From NCBI RefSeq assembly GCF_000196175.1, contig NC_005363.1:248001-312000 (forward strand): DNA of 64,000 nucleotides, written 5' to 3'. Every line of letters starts with the position of its first letter. Position 1 is the first letter of the stretch. A model generated the notes under the pieces. That model was not told where the DNA came from, ran no database searches, and saw nothing but the letters and a program-made list of their open reading frames with translations. This document shows, one piece after another, positions 1-8,948 of this stretch. Origin of the DNA: Bdellovibrio bacteriovorus HD100. Its GTDB lineage: Bacteria; Bdellovibrionota; Bdellovibrionia; Bdellovibrionales; Bdellovibrionaceae. The position numbers were made by a program, and so were the translations under genes.

Positions 1-1
1 T

Positions 2-1078
2 GTCCTTACCATGTGCATGATCTATCTGCTGGCCGGAGCTTTTGGCTCGGTGGTGAAGGCCATTGGCGGTGTGGATGCCACGATATACTGGGGACTCAAA
101 GTGATTCCCGAAAGCCTGATGGTTCCCGGCTTCTTTTTCCTGGCAGCGTTGATTTCGACTGCGATCGGAACTTCAATGGGAACTATTTCCGCACTGGGGC
201 CGATTGCGTTGGGGCTTTCCTCTGCGGGGGGATTGGACAAGACTCTGGTGTTCGGCGCGCTTGTCGGCGGCGCCATGTTCGGGGATAACCTGTCCTTTAT
301 TTCCGACACCACAATTGCGGCCACGCGCTCCCAGGGGGCCTCGATGCGTGACAAGTTCCGTGTGAACTTCGCCATCAGTTTGCCGGCGGCCATTCTGACA
401 ATGATTCTTCTTTATTTCACGGTGAAGTCAGGTGCGGCTGTGCCGGTGGCTTCCGGCGAACTTTACAAAGCTCTGCCGTATGCGGTGGTGCTGATTCTGG
501 CTTTGTTGGGTCTGAATGTATTTTTGGTTCTGATGCTGGGGATCGTCCTGGCGGGAGCGTTGGGATTGTTCTTTGCTGACTACACGGTCCTGCGCCTGGG
601 GCAGGACATCTATGCAGGCTTTAAGGACATGCAGGAGATCTTCCTGCTTTCCATGGTTATGGGCGGCTTGGGTCAGATGATGAAGGAGCAGGGGGGGATT
701 CAGACTCTGAAGTCCTGGCTTAAAAAGTTGCAGTTCCGCAGTGCCCGCTTGGAAAAAATGTGGCCGGAGTTCAGCATTGCCCTGTCGGTGTCCCTTGCTA
801 ACTTTGCCGTCGCGAACAACACGGTGGCCATCATCATCACCGGCGATCTGGCTCGTGAGGTGGCTAAGACCGAAGGGGTCCCACCGGCCCGCAGTGCCAG
901 TATTCTGGATATCTATTCCTGTGTAGTGCAGGGGGTGATTCCTTATGGCGCCCAGATTCTGTTGGCAAGTCAGATGGCAAAGATTTCTCCACTGGGGTTG
1001 GCCGGAAGTGTGCAGTATTGTTACTTCCTGGGTCTGGTGACTATAGTCTCGATGGTATGGAGAACCTTGCGTCGGTAA
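2..1078 (+). CDS. NhaC-family Na+/H+ antiporter, 5' end outside window
   Basis: Multi-pass inner-membrane protein of the NhaC type of sodium/proton antiporters, which exchange Na+ for H+ for pH and sodium homeostasis. The reading frame is open to the left edge, so the visible 359 codons are the C-terminal part. Usual family length is about 430-480 aa. Visible hydrophobic segments carry family-like stretches: the GTSMGTISALGPIALG loop, the GAMFGDNLSFISDTTIAATR segment with acidic residues in a membrane-like context, and VSLANFAVANNTVAIII near the end. It ends at TAA 1076-1078, 43 nt before the next gene. Family call is good; the true start cannot be seen. Confidence 0.82.
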   Translation, partial: VLTMCMIYLLAGAFGSVVKAIGGVDATIYWGLKVIPESLMVPGFFFLAALISTAIGTSMGTISALGPIALGLSSAGGLDKTLVFGALVGGAMFGDNLSFISDTTIAATRSQGASMRDKFRVNFAISLPAAILTMILLYFTVKSGAAVPVASGELYKALPYAVVLILALLGLNVFLVLMLGIVLAGALGLFFADYTVLRLGQDIYAGFKDMQEIFLLSMVMGGLGQMMKEQGGIQTLKSWLKKLQFRSARLEKMWPEFSIALSVSLANFAVANNTVAIIITGDLAREVAKTEGVPPARSASILDIYSCVVQGVIPYGAQILLASQMAKISPLGLAGSVQYCYFLGLVTIVSMVWRTLRR

Positions 1079-1121
1079 GATAAATTCGAAAGAATATCAT
1101 CTATATCCGGAGGGAAAATAC

Positions 1122-1925
1122 ATGATGTTCTTTAGAAGTCTCACTGTTGTGCTGTGTGTGTTGTCTGTGTGTGCGGTGACATCCGCCGAAGTTGTCAAAG
1201 ACAATTCCTTTTTGATTGAAGAGGCCTACAACCAGGAGGCCGGGGTTGTTCAATTCATCCAGTCATATCAGTACATTGATCCAGCCCATGAATGGACCTA
1301 TAACTTCACAAATGAGATTCCAATAACCGATGAAACTCATCAGTTTTCCTATGTGATCCCTGTGATGAAGCTGAACGGTGTTGAAGAGGAAACCCAGGTG
1401 GGTGACGTGCTCTTGAACTATCGTTATCAGTTACTCAACACTGACCTTGTCGCCATCGCTCCTCGCTTTACCCTGATTTTGCCGACCGGGGATTATAAAA
1501 AAGGTTTTGGTAACGGCGTGGCGGGTTTTCAATTCAATCAGGCGGTGTCTCTGACTCTGAGTGAAAAGTGGACCAACCATTGGAATGCCGGATTTACTTA
1601 TACTCCGGATGCAAAAAATTCGGATGGGGACACGGCTTCTGTATTCGGATTTAACTTCGGCACCAGTGTTGTTTACAATGTGACCCCGAAAACGAATCTT
1701 TTGTGTGAATTTGCCTTTAATAATGCCGAGTCTGTGGTGGCTCAGGACACCAAGGCCAACGAGTCCACCTATTACATCGTTCCTGGGATACGTACGGCCT
1801 TTGATGTAGGTCAGGAAACGGAAGTGGTTCCGGGCATTGGTGCACTGCTGGGGTTGGGTCCGTCAGCGGTAGAACATGAACGGGGTGTCTTCGTTTATCT
1901 CTCTATCGAATCCAAGCTTTGGTAG
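1122..1925 (+). CDS. Exported outer-membrane barrel-like protein
   Basis: A 267-aa protein with a signal peptide (hydrophobic core about residues 4-20, cleavage likely after TSA). The rest alternates aromatic and polar residues in short amphipathic strands and ends in an aromatic residue (KLW), as outer-membrane barrels do. The region around PRFTLILPTGDYKKGFGNG resembles the MetA-pathway-of-phenol-degradation / transporter-like barrel family, which is a tentative match. GGAGGG stands 7-12 nt before the ATG. The chemoreceptor gene starts 9 nt after its stop, so the two are probably co-transcribed. Substrate unknown. Confidence 0.65.
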   Translation: MMFFRSLTVVLCVLSVCAVTSAEVVKDNSFLIEEAYNQEAGVVQFIQSYQYIDPAHEWTYNFTNEIPITDETHQFSYVIPVMKLNGVEEETQVGDVLLNYRYQLLNTDLVAIAPRFTLILPTGDYKKGFGNGVAGFQFNQAVSLTLSEKWTNHWNAGFTYTPDAKNSDGDTASVFGFNFGTSVVYNVTPKTNLLCEFAFNNAESVVAQDTKANESTYYIVPGIRTAFDVGQETEVVPGIGALLGLGPSAVEHERGVFVYLSIESKLW

Positions 1926-1934
1926 AAGGCAGTC

Positions 1935-3350
1935 ATGAGCTGGACTTTAAGAAAAAGACTGTTGTTCCTGTGTGGGGGATTCATCGTTGTTCTGGTGGGA
2001 GTGGCGGTTCTTTCCTATGTGAATTCCACCACCTTGATGAATCAGTTTGATAATGTTGCTAAAGTTCAGCTGCCGGCGGTTCGTAACATGACTCTGGCGG
2101 ATATGATGCATGACGGTCTGCGATCCGTTGTGCTGGCATCCTTATTGGCGGCTGAAAGTAACGAAGCAGACAATCTCAAGGCGATTGCGCAAGAGACAGA
2201 GGAAAAAGCAGGTGACTTCCAACGGTATCTGCAGGCTTTGGAAGAATTGCCGTTGAACGAAGGCACTCGTCGAGCCATTGCCGAAACCAAGCCCGAAATG
2301 GAAAGGTATATTGGGCAGACCCGAAAGATTGTGGGTCTTGCCAGCACCCAGGGGTATCGGGCGGCCTTAAGCGAGCTTGAAGATTTCAACAAGAGCTTTA
2401 AGGTGCTTGAGGAAAAAATGGAAGCGCTGGGGGGGCTGATAGAAAAGGATGCCGAAGCGGCCCATCAATCGGGAGCGGGTTTGAGAACCTTGAATGTGGT
2501 GGTGGCAGGTCTTGGTGTTTTGTTCTGTTTGGCGGGTGGAATGCTTGTGACCCAGAGTCTGGTAAGTCGAATGACCCGGTTTGCGGCCAATATCGAAAGT
2601 TCGGGAGATTCACTGGATGAAACCAGTGCTCATTTGAATCGTGCCAGTCAGGATTTGGCGCAAGGTGCGACCCAGTCCGCAGCCTCACTTGAAGAAACGG
2701 TGGCTTCTCTGGAGGAGCTTTCCGGCATGGTGAAGTTGAACTCTGAAAGTGCAAAAACCGCATCAGCTTTGTCGGCCGAAAGTTTTGCCGCATCCAAGGC
2801 CGGGGCCGAGTCCGTGCAGAAACTGATAGCCTCAATGGAGACATTAAAAGAATCCTCCGCGGCGATCCGGGATGTCAGCCAGGTGATCGATGATATTGCC
2901 TTTCAGACAAACCTGCTGGCTTTAAATGCCTCAGTGGAAGCAGCCAGAGCCGGAGAGATGGGAAAAGGTTTTGCGGTGGTTGCGGATGCTGTTCGGGGAC
3001 TGGCGCAAAGAAGTGCCGATTCAGCCAAGGGCATATCCAAGATGATCGAAGAAAGTGTTTCCCGCATTCACGACGGCAGCAAGGCGGCGGCCGAAAGCGG
3101 TGAGCAGCTTCAAAAGTTTTTGGACTCAGCAAAAAAAGTGCTTGAGATCAATAACGAAATCGCCGGTGCCAGTCATGAACAGTCCCGCGGCATCACTTTG
3201 ATCAGTGAAGCAATGAACAGGCTGGATCAGGCTTCACAAAAGAACGCCCAGGTCGCGCAGGAAGTGGCGCAGACCAGCGATCAAATGTCGCAGATGTCCC
3301 ATGGGATGCAGGGGCTTGTGAGTGAATTAAAGTCCCTGGTCGGAAAGTAA
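1935..3350 (+). CDS. Methyl-accepting chemotaxis protein
   Basis: Transmembrane chemoreceptor of 471 aa. TM1 is about residues 9-28, then a periplasmic four-helix-bundle-like sensor of about 160 residues, then TM2 about 189-207. The cytoplasmic part is the MCP signalling hairpin, with a conserved tip DDIAFQTNLLALNASVEAAR and following GKGFAVVADAVRGLAQRSA, which contacts CheA and CheW. Glu/Gln-rich heptads on both arms could be methylated. No C-terminal CheR-binding pentapeptide is visible. The start ATG has GAAGG 5 nt upstream and lies 9 nt behind the barrel-like gene, which hints that both serve one sensing task. The ligand cannot be read from sequence. Confidence 0.93.
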   Translation: MSWTLRKRLLFLCGGFIVVLVGVAVLSYVNSTTLMNQFDNVAKVQLPAVRNMTLADMMHDGLRSVVLASLLAAESNEADNLKAIAQETEEKAGDFQRYLQALEELPLNEGTRRAIAETKPEMERYIGQTRKIVGLASTQGYRAALSELEDFNKSFKVLEEKMEALGGLIEKDAEAAHQSGAGLRTLNVVVAGLGVLFCLAGGMLVTQSLVSRMTRFAANIESSGDSLDETSAHLNRASQDLAQGATQSAASLEETVASLEELSGMVKLNSESAKTASALSAESFAASKAGAESVQKLIASMETLKESSAAIRDVSQVIDDIAFQTNLLALNASVEAARAGEMGKGFAVVADAVRGLAQRSADSAKGISKMIEESVSRIHDGSKAAAESGEQLQKFLDSAKKVLEINNEIAGASHEQSRGITLISEAMNRLDQASQKNAQVAQEVAQTSDQMSQMSHGMQGLVSELKSLVGK

Positions 3351-3360
3351 AGAAAGATCA

Positions 3361-3381
3361 CGGACCTCGCCTCGAGGTCCG
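3361..3381. terminator. Stem-loop after the chemoreceptor gene
   Basis: CGGACCTC and GAGGTCCG form an 8-bp stem with a 5-nt loop, 11 nt after the chemoreceptor stop. There is no T tract on either strand, so intrinsic termination is uncertain; it may protect the 3' end. Its GACCTC/GAGGTC core recurs at 3497-3516. Confidence 0.4.
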
Positions 3382-3496
3382 TAAACAAACAAGCCTTCTT
3401 GTTCTTTCATTCAGAATTTCTGCACTTGCAGTCAATCTGGTGAAAAAAGTTTTTACACCTCCAAAAACATTAAATTCCTAATGTGAGTCGGCCGAA

Positions 3497-3516
3497 GACC
3501 TCTGTGAACGGAGGTC
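3497..3516 (+). promoter_or_regulatory. Hairpin covering a ribosome-binding site
   Basis: GACCTC (3497-3502) pairs with GAGGTC (3511-3516) across an 8-nt loop. The right arm contains most of the GGAGG Shine-Dalgarno (3510-3514) of the lipoprotein that starts at 3519. Folding would therefore hide the ribosome-binding site. The left arm repeats part of the upstream stem at 3361-3381, so alternative pairings are possible. Regulatory role is inferred from pairing only. Confidence 0.4.
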
Positions 3517-3518
3517 CC

Positions 3519-4796
3519 ATGGCAGGAACCACAATAATCACCAAGTCTCTTTTGTTGGCAGCACTTTTGATTCTGGCGGCATGTGCACCAGCCAATGATT
3601 TCCCGGCGATTGATGAAACCGGCAACGAAAGCGCCTCGATTGTTCCACCGACTCCTGAAGTGGAGTCCCCGGAAGAAGAAGCGGGCGGCAATACCGGTGC
3701 AGGCGGTGGTTCAGCGGTCGCCAGTCAGAAGTTGTTGCTAAATCAGGCCATGACTCTGCGCTATGAAAAATCCGGTATCCTTGAAAATAAGGTCGAACTT
3801 CCCCCGGGAACCCAGATCGAAGTTCCGTCCAATTACGAAGTCAAACATCTGGATTACCGCACCTCCAGCGGAGCCATTGAAAGATCCAGCACCGGATTTC
3901 TGTATCCGGTGAAGATCGTTTCTGTCACTGATGCGTTCAAAACGCAGTTCCCGCAAAGCAAGATTGATGAAATCAACAAAACCTCGGGTGGACTGTTTGT
4001 TTTTGCTTCCATCGTTGGAAACCTGGAAGGAACCGAAGGCAACTTTGCAGTGGTTCAAGCGGCCTCTCCGGGGGAAGGCTTTCTGAAGTATTATCAGCCC
4101 AGCGGAAAGCCGAAGTTCAACTATGTCACTTCTGTGACCAAACGGTTTGGTGCGAAACTAAATCAGGGTGTAAAGCCTGAATCAATGTCAGCGGCTCAGC
4201 GTGAAAAGTACCAGAGCATCTTTGCAGAATTGCAGAAAGCGGTAAACCGTGAAGTGGCCACGCCCAAGTCTTATTTGATGATCGATAAAAAGGTCGCGAC
4301 CCAAAGATCCATCGACTTTGAAAAAACCGGAGCGATCACAACCACCGGGGCCTGGAGCATTGCGACTCAAGGCACGGCGGTTCGCCACGGGTTTGCGAAT
4401 GTTCCTTGTGCAGAATTTCAGTCGGAACTTTTGCGTCAGGCTTATCAGCGCGCAGGCTATCGTGTGACGGATGACTTTAACAAAACCAAAGGCAATCAGC
4501 TGATCTGGTCCAGCACTGCGGCGGTCGTGAACTATTCCATGGCCCTTTACAAGGCGGGCTGGATCGCCTGGGATTCCACAAAGTATCGCCCGATTTTGGG
4601 TGCGATCATGATGAATGGCGCAGGTTATACTCCGGGGCATACTTATATTTCCGGCAGCAATGACGGTTTGATCATCGTGGATAACGGCGCCCCTCAGGGC
4701 CGGGATTTAAGAAAAACGACAGATAAAACGATTTCCATCATGTTCCAAGTGGGTGTGTTCTTCCTTCCTCCGGGAATCAACCCGCCCGCTTGGTAA
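3519..4796 (+). CDS. NlpC/P60-like cysteine hydrolase lipoprotein (putative)
   Basis: A 425-aa protein with a lipoprotein signal: hydrophobic core ending LILAAC with the lipid-bearing Cys at 22. A Pro/Gly/Glu-rich linker follows (about residues 25-70). The C-terminal part has a Cys in NVPCAEFQ (C297) followed about 77 residues later by a GHTYIS His (H374) and then IIVDNG. This Cys...His order is that of NlpC/P60 or CHAP peptidoglycan hydrolases, though overall similarity is weak. The ATG at 3519 was chosen over an in-frame GTG at 3483 because it has GGAGG 5 nt upstream and begins the signal peptide. Its 3' end overlaps the convergent exporter gene by 20 nt. Confidence 0.55.
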   Translation: MAGTTIITKSLLLAALLILAACAPANDFPAIDETGNESASIVPPTPEVESPEEEAGGNTGAGGGSAVASQKLLLNQAMTLRYEKSGILENKVELPPGTQIEVPSNYEVKHLDYRTSSGAIERSSTGFLYPVKIVSVTDAFKTQFPQSKIDEINKTSGGLFVFASIVGNLEGTEGNFAVVQAASPGEGFLKYYQPSGKPKFNYVTSVTKRFGAKLNQGVKPESMSAAQREKYQSIFAELQKAVNREVATPKSYLMIDKKVATQRSIDFEKTGAITTTGAWSIATQGTAVRHGFANVPCAEFQSELLRQAYQRAGYRVTDDFNKTKGNQLIWSSTAAVVNYSMALYKAGWIAWDSTKYRPILGAIMMNGAGYTPGHTYISGSNDGLIIVDNGAPQGRDLRKTTDKTISIMFQVGVFFLPPGINPPAW

Positions 4797-5664
4797 GCGT
4801 CAGCACATTTCCCAGCAGACACAGAACCACACCCAGGATGATATAAGGCGTCCAGTGGAAGTTCTCAAAGAAACTGGAAAGTGTCAGAGCAATCACCGGA
4901 GAAAGCACGCTGGTATAGGCGGCTTTCTCCGCTCCAATTCTTCCTGCCAAAGACAAGTATGCGCCAAAGGCGATCACCGATCCGAACAACGCCAGATAGA
5001 ACAGCGCCCCCAGGAAACGGGCATTCAGGGGAATGCTTAAATCATGTTGCAGCACCAGGGCCACAATCAGGGTGAACAGACTTCCGTAAAGCATACCCCA
5101 GGTGTTGGTGACGACCACGGGAATGCGCTTCTGATAGCTTTTCTGCGCGACCATGTTTCCCAGGGAAGCCGAGAGTGTTGCCAGGAAGCCCACCAGCAGA
5201 CCCCAGATAGTTCTGGAACTGGGATCAAAGTTCAGAATCTCGTTCAGGAAAATGAATACGATTCCCACACCGCCCAATAAAGAACCCCAGATCACATTCT
5301 GTGTGATGGGTTTTTTGAAGAACAGACGCATTCCAAACATATTGTAGTAAACCAGCAGGGTGAAACTTAGTGCGACCATCCCTGAGCTGACCATGGTTTC
5401 CGCCACATAGGTCAGCATGTAGTTGATGGAAAACATCAGCACACCCTGGCCTGCAAACAGCAGATGATCCTGGCGGGAATACTTCAGGTTTTGTTTTTTC
5501 CAGAAACAGAAAAGTAACAAGATAGCCGTGGACAGCAGGAAACGCCAAAACACCGAAGTCACTGGCGACGCCGCATCGATCTGGAAGGTGATCACCAGCC
5601 AGGTGGAGCCCCAGATCAGGGTGCAAATTGCATATAAAATCAGATTCTCAAATCTTGCAGGCAT
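4777..5664 (-). CDS. EamA/DMT-superfamily transporter
   Basis: A 295-aa integral membrane protein with about ten hydrophobic helices in two repeats, typical of drug/metabolite (EamA, RhaT-like) exporters. Recognisable pieces are the N-terminal WGSTWLVITFQ, the end of repeat one at WGSLLGGVGIVFIFLNE, and the C-terminal YTSVLSPVIALTLS followed by ILGVVLCLLGN. No cytoplasmic domain is present. The start has no clear Shine-Dalgarno. It is convergent with the NlpC-like lipoprotein gene. Substrate cannot be predicted; amino acids and metabolites are common in the family. Confidence 0.85.
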   Translation of the reverse strand: MPARFENLILYAICTLIWGSTWLVITFQIDAASPVTSVFWRFLLSTAILLLFCFWKKQNLKYSRQDHLLFAGQGVLMFSINYMLTYVAETMVSSGMVALSFTLLVYYNMFGMRLFFKKPITQNVIWGSLLGGVGIVFIFLNEILNFDPSSRTIWGLLVGFLATLSASLGNMVAQKSYQKRIPVVVTNTWGMLYGSLFTLIVALVLQHDLSIPLNARFLGALFYLALFGSVIAFGAYLSLAGRIGAEKAAYTSVLSPVIALTLSSFFENFHWTPYIILGVVLCLLGNVLTLTKRAG

Positions 5665-5814
5665 CGGCGAAATTTAGCAGAAGGTCCAAGTACGGTCACC
5701 GGATTCCTGTCGAATCGCATCTGGGCCAATGAATCTTGTCAAAATTCCATAAGACTTCTGCCGATGCCCCCGGGGAAGGCGGATAATGATGCTGTTTAAA
5801 CAAAGGAGCATCTT

Positions 5815-6369
5815 ATGGAACCGCAAAGATCGAACTTTGAAAAAACACCTAAAGAGATTCCGAAACAAGAGAAAGTCTCGAAACCGATTCAGCGTCCTGA
5901 AGAAAAACCCGTGGTACTGGCCGAAACTGAAACCTCACCCGCGCAGTGGGTGTGCATGGTTGTCGGGGTGGCTTTTGTGCTGGTCGGAATGGCAGGGTTT
6001 GTGCTGCCGAACCTGTTTGGAATGCATCTGGGCTGGACCCACAATCTGGTGCACATCTTCTCGGGAATTGCGGCATTATGGTTTGGTGTGAACAATTCGC
6101 TGCTTTCGGCAGAGCGCTTCAGTTATGTTTTCGGAGCCATCTATGGGATGTTGGGGCTTGCCGGATTCCTTTTCGGTTCCAACACCAGTATGATTCCTCC
6201 GGCTATGGACTATGATTCGTTCTGGTGGCGTTTGGTTCCTGGCTATCTGGAGTTGGGTACCGCCGATCACATCGTGCATATTCTGATCGGGGCGGCTTTT
6301 GTGATCGGAGCCTGGCTGACGGCCCGAAAGCTGGATCGCATGGCTCCGAAGGGAACCACCTGGCATTGA
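5815..6369 (+). CDS. DUF4383-type membrane protein
   Basis: A 184-aa protein with a hydrophilic, Lys/Glu/Pro-rich N-terminus of about 45 residues, then four hydrophobic helices (about 48-65, 76-93, 102-119 and 150-167). The helices carry His residues in NLVHIFSGIAALWFG and DHIVHILIGAAFVIG, a pattern I associate with DUF4383. AAAGGAG lies about 6 nt before the ATG. It is followed by a strong hairpin terminator. Function of the family is unknown; it is probably a single-gene transcript. Confidence 0.65.
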   Translation: MEPQRSNFEKTPKEIPKQEKVSKPIQRPEEKPVVLAETETSPAQWVCMVVGVAFVLVGMAGFVLPNLFGMHLGWTHNLVHIFSGIAALWFGVNNSLLSAERFSYVFGAIYGMLGLAGFLFGSNTSMIPPAMDYDSFWWRLVPGYLELGTADHIVHILIGAAFVIGAWLTARKLDRMAPKGTTWH

Positions 6370-6378
6370 TTCGTGAAT

Positions 6379-6408
6379 AAAAAAAGCCCCGGTTTTCCGG
6401 GGCTTTCA
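6379..6408. terminator. Bidirectional intrinsic terminator
   Basis: AGCCCCGG and CCGGGGCT form a GC-rich stem with a TTTT loop. Seven A residues on the left give a long U tract for the minus-strand transcript, so it mainly ends the glnB-glnA-lipoyl operon. The right side gives only a short U tract for the plus-strand gene. Confidence 0.85.
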
Positions 6409-6422
6409 TTGATAGTTAAGGA

Positions 6423-6839
6423 CTAGTCTTCGTCCTCATCCTCGTAATCGTCGTCTTCATCCTCATCATCGTCGTCGTCGTCGTCGTCATCATCTTCGTC
6501 TTCATCGTCCTCATCGGCTTCTTCATCAGCCTCGATGCGGATCAGCCAACCCTCTTCGTAAGGGTCTTCCATGATCAAAGATGGATCGTCGATAACCTGG
6601 GAGTTCACTTCCACCACAGTTCCGGCAACCGGAGTGTAGATGTCCAGTGGACCGTCATCAGTTTCAAGGGTTCCGATTACAACATCTTCTTCGACCTGTT
6701 CATTTTCTGCAGGAAGGTCCACAGAAGAAATGGATTCGAAGTCTTCAAGACCGTCTTCGTTGATACCGATAGTGATGAGTCCATCTTCCTTTCGGATCCA
6801 CAGATAGCCCATAAAATTTCTTACGTCGTCAGATGCCAT
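6423..6839 (-). CDS. GcvH-like lipoyl-domain protein lacking the lipoyl lysine, with acidic tail
   Basis: A 138-aa protein whose residues about 8-103 follow the glycine-cleavage H-protein fold, including LDIYTPVAGTVVEVN and EDPYEEGWLIRIE. In true GcvH a lysine lies four residues before DIY in the ESVKAASDIY motif and carries lipoate. Here the matching stretch is ETDDGPLDIY, so the lysine is replaced by Asp62. From about residue 104 to the end almost every residue is Asp or Glu. AAGGAAAG precedes the ATG. It lies 74 nt behind glnA in the same direction and ends at a strong terminator, so it is probably the third gene of a glnB-glnA operon. No other glycine-cleavage genes are present. A glycine-cleavage role is unlikely; the function is unknown. 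Confidence 0.75.
   Translation of the reverse strand: MASDDVRNFMGYLWIRKEDGLITIGINEDGLEDFESISSVDLPAENEQVEEDVVIGTLETDDGPLDIYTPVAGTVVEVNSQVIDDPSLIMEDPYEEGWLIRIEADEEADEDDEDEDDDDDDDDDDEDEDDDYEDEDED
6426..6533. repeat. Low-complexity trinucleotide tract (acidic tail)
   Basis: On the plus strand this stretch is built from tcg, tca and tct triplets, with an uninterrupted run of about six cgt units. It encodes the poly-Asp/Glu tail of the GcvH-like protein on the minus strand. Such tracts can change length by slippage. Confidence 0.8.
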
Positions 6840-6913
6840 ATTCTTTCCTTATCTAAAGCTGATCTAGTCCAGCGATGCGAGCAAGCCCGCATCGCCTCCT
6901 GCGCAAAAGCGCC

Positions 6914-8326
6914 TTAACAATCGTAGTACAAGTGGAACTCGTAGGGAACCGGTCTTTGTTGAACCGGACGCACTTCTTTGTCGATTTTGTACTGAACCCA
7001 GGTCTCGATCAAGTCATCAGTGAAAACATCGCCTTTTTTCAGGAAGCTGCAGTTTTTCATCAGGTGATTCAAGCTTTCTTCCAAAGTGCCCGGAACAGAA
7101 GGGATCGCCGCTGCTTCTTGTGGAGGCAGACCGTAGATGTCTTTGTCCAGTGGATCGCCCGGATTGATTTTGTTGATGATGCCGTCAAGACCCGCCATCA
7201 GGATGGCTGCTTCTGCCAGATAAATGTTGGCAGATGGATCTGGAGTACGGAACTCAATACGTTTTGCCTTCGGATTTGGACCGGAGTTCGGGATACGCAT
7301 TGCCGCAGACCGGTTTTTGAAGCTGTAAGCCAGCTTGGTCGGAGCTTCAAAGCCCGGAACCAGACGCTTGTAAGAGTTGGTTGTCGGGTTGATGATACCG
7401 CAAAGAGCCGGAGCGTGTTTCAAAACGCCACCGATATAGTGCAAAGCCATTTCAGAAAGGCCTGCGTATTTGTTGCCGGCAAACAGGTTTTTTCCATCTT
7501 TCCACAGGGACATATGGATGTGCATGCCGGAACCGTTGTCGCCGAAGATCGGTTTTGGCATGAAGGTCACGGTTTTACCGTAGCGTTTTGCCACGTTTTT
7601 CACGATGTATTTGAACCACATCATTTTGTCGCCCATGTTCAGAGCGGTGTCGAAGCGGAAGTTGATCTCCCCCTGGCTGGAAGCGACTTCGTGGTGATGA
7701 CGTTCCACTTGCATGCCGCATCTTTCAAGCTCAAGGCAGATTTCGGTTCTTAGATCCTGCTGGGAATCTGTCGGCAGAGCCGGGAAGTAACCCTCTTTCG
7801 GACGGATTTTGTAACCCAGATTTTTGCCACCTTCGTCGCGTCCGGTGTTCCAGACAGCTTCGTCACTGTCGATCATATAGAAGGCCGAGTTGTTGGTTTG
7901 TTCGTAACGGATGTCATCAAAGATGAAGAACTCCGCTTCCGGACCGAAGTAAGCCGTGTCAGCAATGCCGGTGGACTGCATATAAGCGATGGCTTTTTTC
8001 ACCACTTGGCGAGGGTCACGGTTGTAGGCTTGAAGTGTTTCAGGAAGGCAGACATCGCAGATCAAAGACAATGTTGGAACCTGCATGAACGGGTCCATCA
8101 TCGCTGTGGAAGGATCCGGCATGATGATCATGTCTGACTCTTCGATCCCTTTCCATCCGCGGATCGAGCTTCCGTCAAAGCCGTAGCCTTCTTCAAAAGC
8201 TTCAGCAGTCAGTTGGTGCAAAGGCACAGTCAGGTGCTGCCAAGTTCCAAGCATATCGCAGAACTTCAGATCCACCATTTTCGCGCCTTTTTCATTGGCG
8301 AACTTCAATACATCTTTACCGGTCAT
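6914..8326 (-). CDS. glnA: Glutamine synthetase, type I
   Basis: ATP-dependent ligation of ammonia to glutamate, the main ammonium-assimilation step; a cytoplasmic dodecamer. The 470-aa length fits GSI. Visible signatures are [12 protein letters not shown] in the N-terminal beta-grasp part, the metal and ATP-site stretch [29 protein letters not shown] for glutamate binding, and [14 protein letters not shown]. The tyrosine in [12 protein letters not shown] corresponds to the adenylylation site of the GSI-beta subclass, so it could be controlled by GlnE. GGGAGG lies just before the ATG. It sits 31 nt behind glnB, the PII regulator, matching the common glnBA arrangement. Confidence 0.98.
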   Translation of the reverse strand: MTGKDVLKFANEKGAKMVDLKFCDMLGTWQHLTVPLHQLTAEAFEEGYGFDGSSIRGWKGIEESDMIIMPDPSTAMMDPFMQVPTLSLICDVCLPETLQAYNRDPRQVVKKAIAYMQSTGIADTAYFGPEAEFFIFDDIRYEQTNNSAFYMIDSDEAVWNTGRDEGGKNLGYKIRPKEGYFPALPTDSQQDLRTEICLELERCGMQVERHHHEVASSQGEINFRFDTALNMGDKMMWFKYIVKNVAKRYGKTVTFMPKPIFGDNGSGMHIHMSLWKDGKNLFAGNKYAGLSEMALHYIGGVLKHAPALCGIINPTTNSYKRLVPGFEAPTKLAYSFKNRSAAMRIPNSGPNPKAKRIEFRTPDPSANIYLAEAAILMAGLDGIINKINPGDPLDKDIYGLPPQEAAAIPSVPGTLEESLNHLMKNCSFLKKGDVFTDDLIETWVQYKIDKEVRPVQQRPVPYEFHLYYDC

Positions 8327-8357
8327 CGTGAGCCTCCCTGGGGGTTAAAACTATAAT

Positions 8358-8696
<339 letters not shown>

Positions 8697-8948
8697 CTAC
8701 TTCTTTGTTCGGGAAAACGAAATTCTAAATTTAGATTTTCAAAAGGATAGCAAAGGAACTCAGGAATGCAAAAACTAGAAAGGTCATTTAATTTTTTTAA
8801 TTTCTTAATAACGCAGACCAGTAAGTGTCACTGCTTGGAAAAAAAGAAAAAGCGTCGGCAAAGCGGCTTGCGGTGCCATGTGGTTTTTGGTACACACGGG
8901 ACCTCTTTTTCGGAAAATCAAACTTTGTTGTCGTACTCGGGGGGGATA

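Noticed and set aside
6440-6520. Direct-repeat array resembling a CRISPR
   Set aside because: It is a triplet tract coding for Asp/Glu; there are no spacers or regular repeat units.
6423-6839. Ordinary glycine-cleavage H protein (gcvH)
   Set aside because: The lipoyl lysine is replaced by Asp, no gcvT or gcvP is nearby, and the acidic tail is foreign to GcvH.
8697-8800. Sigma-54 promoter ahead of glnB
   Set aside because: I looked for TGGCAC-N5-TTGC on the minus strand and found no acceptable match.
8766-8948. In-frame N-terminal extension of the GGCT-like gene from ATG 8766
   Set aside because: The added residues are rich in Lys, Phe and Cys with no family likeness, and the GGCT fold begins right after ATG 8949.
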